From Winogradskyella eximia (lineage in GTDB: Bacteria; Bacteroidota; Bacteroidia; Flavobacteriales; Flavobacteriaceae): a stretch of DNA of 64,000 nt. Shown here one piece after another: positions 63,942-64,000 of this stretch; the first letter of the stretch is position 1; the number at the start of each line of letters is the position of its first letter. A model generated the notes under the pieces. The model was given only the letters and a program-made list of their open reading frames with translations. It was not told the origin of the DNA and made no database searches. Both the position numbers and the translations under genes were made by a program. The stretch covers positions 506,622 to 570,621 of the forward strand of contig NZ_QRDV01000002.1 of the NCBI RefSeq assembly GCF_003386165.1, written 5' to 3'.

Positions 63942-64000
63942 TTAATTTTTCACTAAAGTACTTTTATAATTTCCATCATATATTAATCCTGATTTAGCTA
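63942..64000 (-). CDS. Possible 3' end of a gene running in from the right edge
   Basis: On the minus strand, reading from 63998 gives AKSGLIYDGNYKSTLVKN and a stop at 63942-63944. The residue mix looks coding, but only 18 codons are in the window, so the call is tentative. Confidence 0.35.
   Translation of the reverse strand, partial: AKSGLIYDGNYKSTLVKN

Overview
The window is an AT-rich, gene-dense chromosomal stretch from a member of the Bacteroidota, almost certainly a marine-type Flavobacteriaceae. The evidence is direct: a secreted protease with a type IX secretion C-terminal sorting domain, SusC-like carboxypeptidase-regulatory plus TonB-receptor architecture, a long (314 aa) NusB, a DUF3276/PUR-family protein, a HmuY-type heme lipoprotein, absence of strong Shine-Dalgarno sequences, and repeated -7 promoter elements of the form TAnnTTTG that are typical of this phylum. 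I cannot fix the genus. No rRNA, tRNA, CRISPR array, prophage or insertion sequence was seen.

Layout. 1-4750: end of an ankyrin protein, katG (oxidative stress), a DUF2007 protein and guaB. 4817-15832: the most distinctive region, a heme/iron acquisition and electron-transfer island. A four-gene minus-strand operon (DUF6607-like secreted protein, secreted ankyrin protein, DUF2271 protein, and a PepSY/flavodoxin/ferredoxin-reductase fusion) diverges from a hmuR-hmuY type pair. Beyond it lies a second minus-strand operon (porin, FMN-binding protein, small membrane protein). Two very similar palindromes with the half-site TTATTTA sit on the promoters of hmuR and of the porin operon, suggesting one iron-responsive regulator. 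Both operons encode a secreted protein with a DAxxGAT motif, the signature of covalent FMN attachment.

15927-26700: mostly housekeeping and catabolic genes (HMG-CoA lyase, LysE exporter, pyrD, universal stress protein, pepT, SDR, RbsD/FucU, helicase, a lone exbD). 26675-29826: a 3D-domain lipoprotein, two tiny reading frames, and the T9SS-exported protease. 30055-43952: branched-chain ketoacid dehydrogenase E1 fusion, 2OG-Fe(II) oxygenase, SUI1, DUF1835, nucleoside phosphorylase, a signal-less solute-binding protein, ung, YfcC transporter, a MutS2 lacking Smr, a DCC oxidoreductase and a DUF4139 protein carrying an inserted SusC-like domain. 43965-44097 folds on paper into a closed four-way junction and is a candidate structured RNA. 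44209-60698: yajC, DUF1573, nusB, leucine dehydrogenase, ABC exporter, CsaA, thioredoxin-like protein, sugar kinase, tonB, a TonB receptor, NDH-2, an ECF sigma factor with a membrane partner, acyltransferase, Nudix hydrolase and cyclophilin. 60903-64000: an M3 peptidase and a two-gene segment of unlike composition bounded by inverted GTTAGGCAC/GTGCCTAAC signals.

Functional links: leucine/branched-chain catabolism is represented by leucine dehydrogenase, the E1 fusion and HMG-CoA lyase, dispersed rather than in one operon. TonB, ExbD and two receptors belong to outer-membrane import. All functional calls are from reading the sequence; no database search was possible.
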